Under the pieces are notes generated by a model that saw nothing but the letters and a program-made list of their open reading frames with translations, did no database searches and had not been told where the DNA came from. Shown here in pieces: positions 6,382 through 6,402 of a DNA stretch of 6,402 nt. The DNA comes from Elusimicrobiota bacterium. GTDB taxonomy: Bacteria; Elusimicrobiota; Endomicrobiia; Endomicrobiales; Endomicrobiaceae. The stretch spans positions 1-6,402 of the forward strand of contig JAIRQB010000062.1 in NCBI GenBank assembly GCA_031256695.1, read 5' to 3'. A program made the position numbers and the translations under genes. Within the stretch, counting starts at the first letter, position 1. Each line of letters starts with the position of its first letter.

Positions 6382-6402
6382 ACCAAGTCCAACGCCGCAA
6401 TG

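Larger units (their letters stand above)
6057..6402. other. Gene-free region upstream of queC
   Basis: No supportable gene lies in these 346 bases. The one long minus-strand frame (6158-6400) runs through palindromic repeats and AT-rich DNA, and its product looks like low-complexity translation of those repeats. From right to left the region holds a cluster of palindromic repeats (6298-6381), a short A-rich repeat (6254-6274), AT-rich DNA with weak promoter-like boxes (about 6148-6187), and a GC-rich hairpin with a T-tract (6088-6136). Confidence 0.7.

Noticed and set aside
6158..6400. 80-residue minus-strand open frame at the right edge
   Set aside because: It translates the palindromic repeats and AT-rich DNA, shows repeated peptide fragments from the tandem units, has no recognisable domain and no clear ribosome binding site.

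Overview
This window is an ordinary-looking, AT-rich bacterial chromosome segment. Six intact protein genes all lie on the minus strand, so the window reads from right to left. The genes suggest a bacterium with queuosine (7-deazaguanine) and proline biosynthesis and a TRAP-type solute transporter. The sequence alone does not fix the taxon. The compact spacing, Shine-Dalgarno sites and enzyme set fit many AT-rich anaerobes, and any narrower placement would be a guess.

In transcription order, the right edge (about 6057-6402) has no gene I can support. It holds a compact block of small palindromic repeats (about 6298-6381), an AT-rich stretch with weak promoter-like boxes, and a strikingly GC-rich 38-nt hairpin followed by a T-tract about 30 nt before queC. 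Next come queC (5418-6056) and queE (4588-5364), two steps of preQ0/queuosine synthesis. A 96-nt spacer with small AT-rich repeats follows, then a HAD-superfamily phosphatase/phosphomutase (3814-4491) that starts with GTG. After it lies a TRAP transporter large membrane subunit, DctM (2452-3747), without DctP or DctQ partners. A perfect 16-bp palindrome with a T-tract follows, then proB (glutamate 5-kinase with PUA domain, 1295-2401) and, 23 nt further on, a U32-family protein (27-1271) of the kind that hydroxylates tRNA or rRNA.

Functionally, queC and queE form a clear pair, and the U32 protein shares a broad RNA-modification theme with them. The HAD enzyme, DctM and ProB are separate functions that seem grouped only by strand and close spacing. 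I see no new multi-gene system. The most interesting material is noncoding: the structured leader upstream of queC, the palindromic repeat cluster behind it, and the palindrome/terminator in front of proB.
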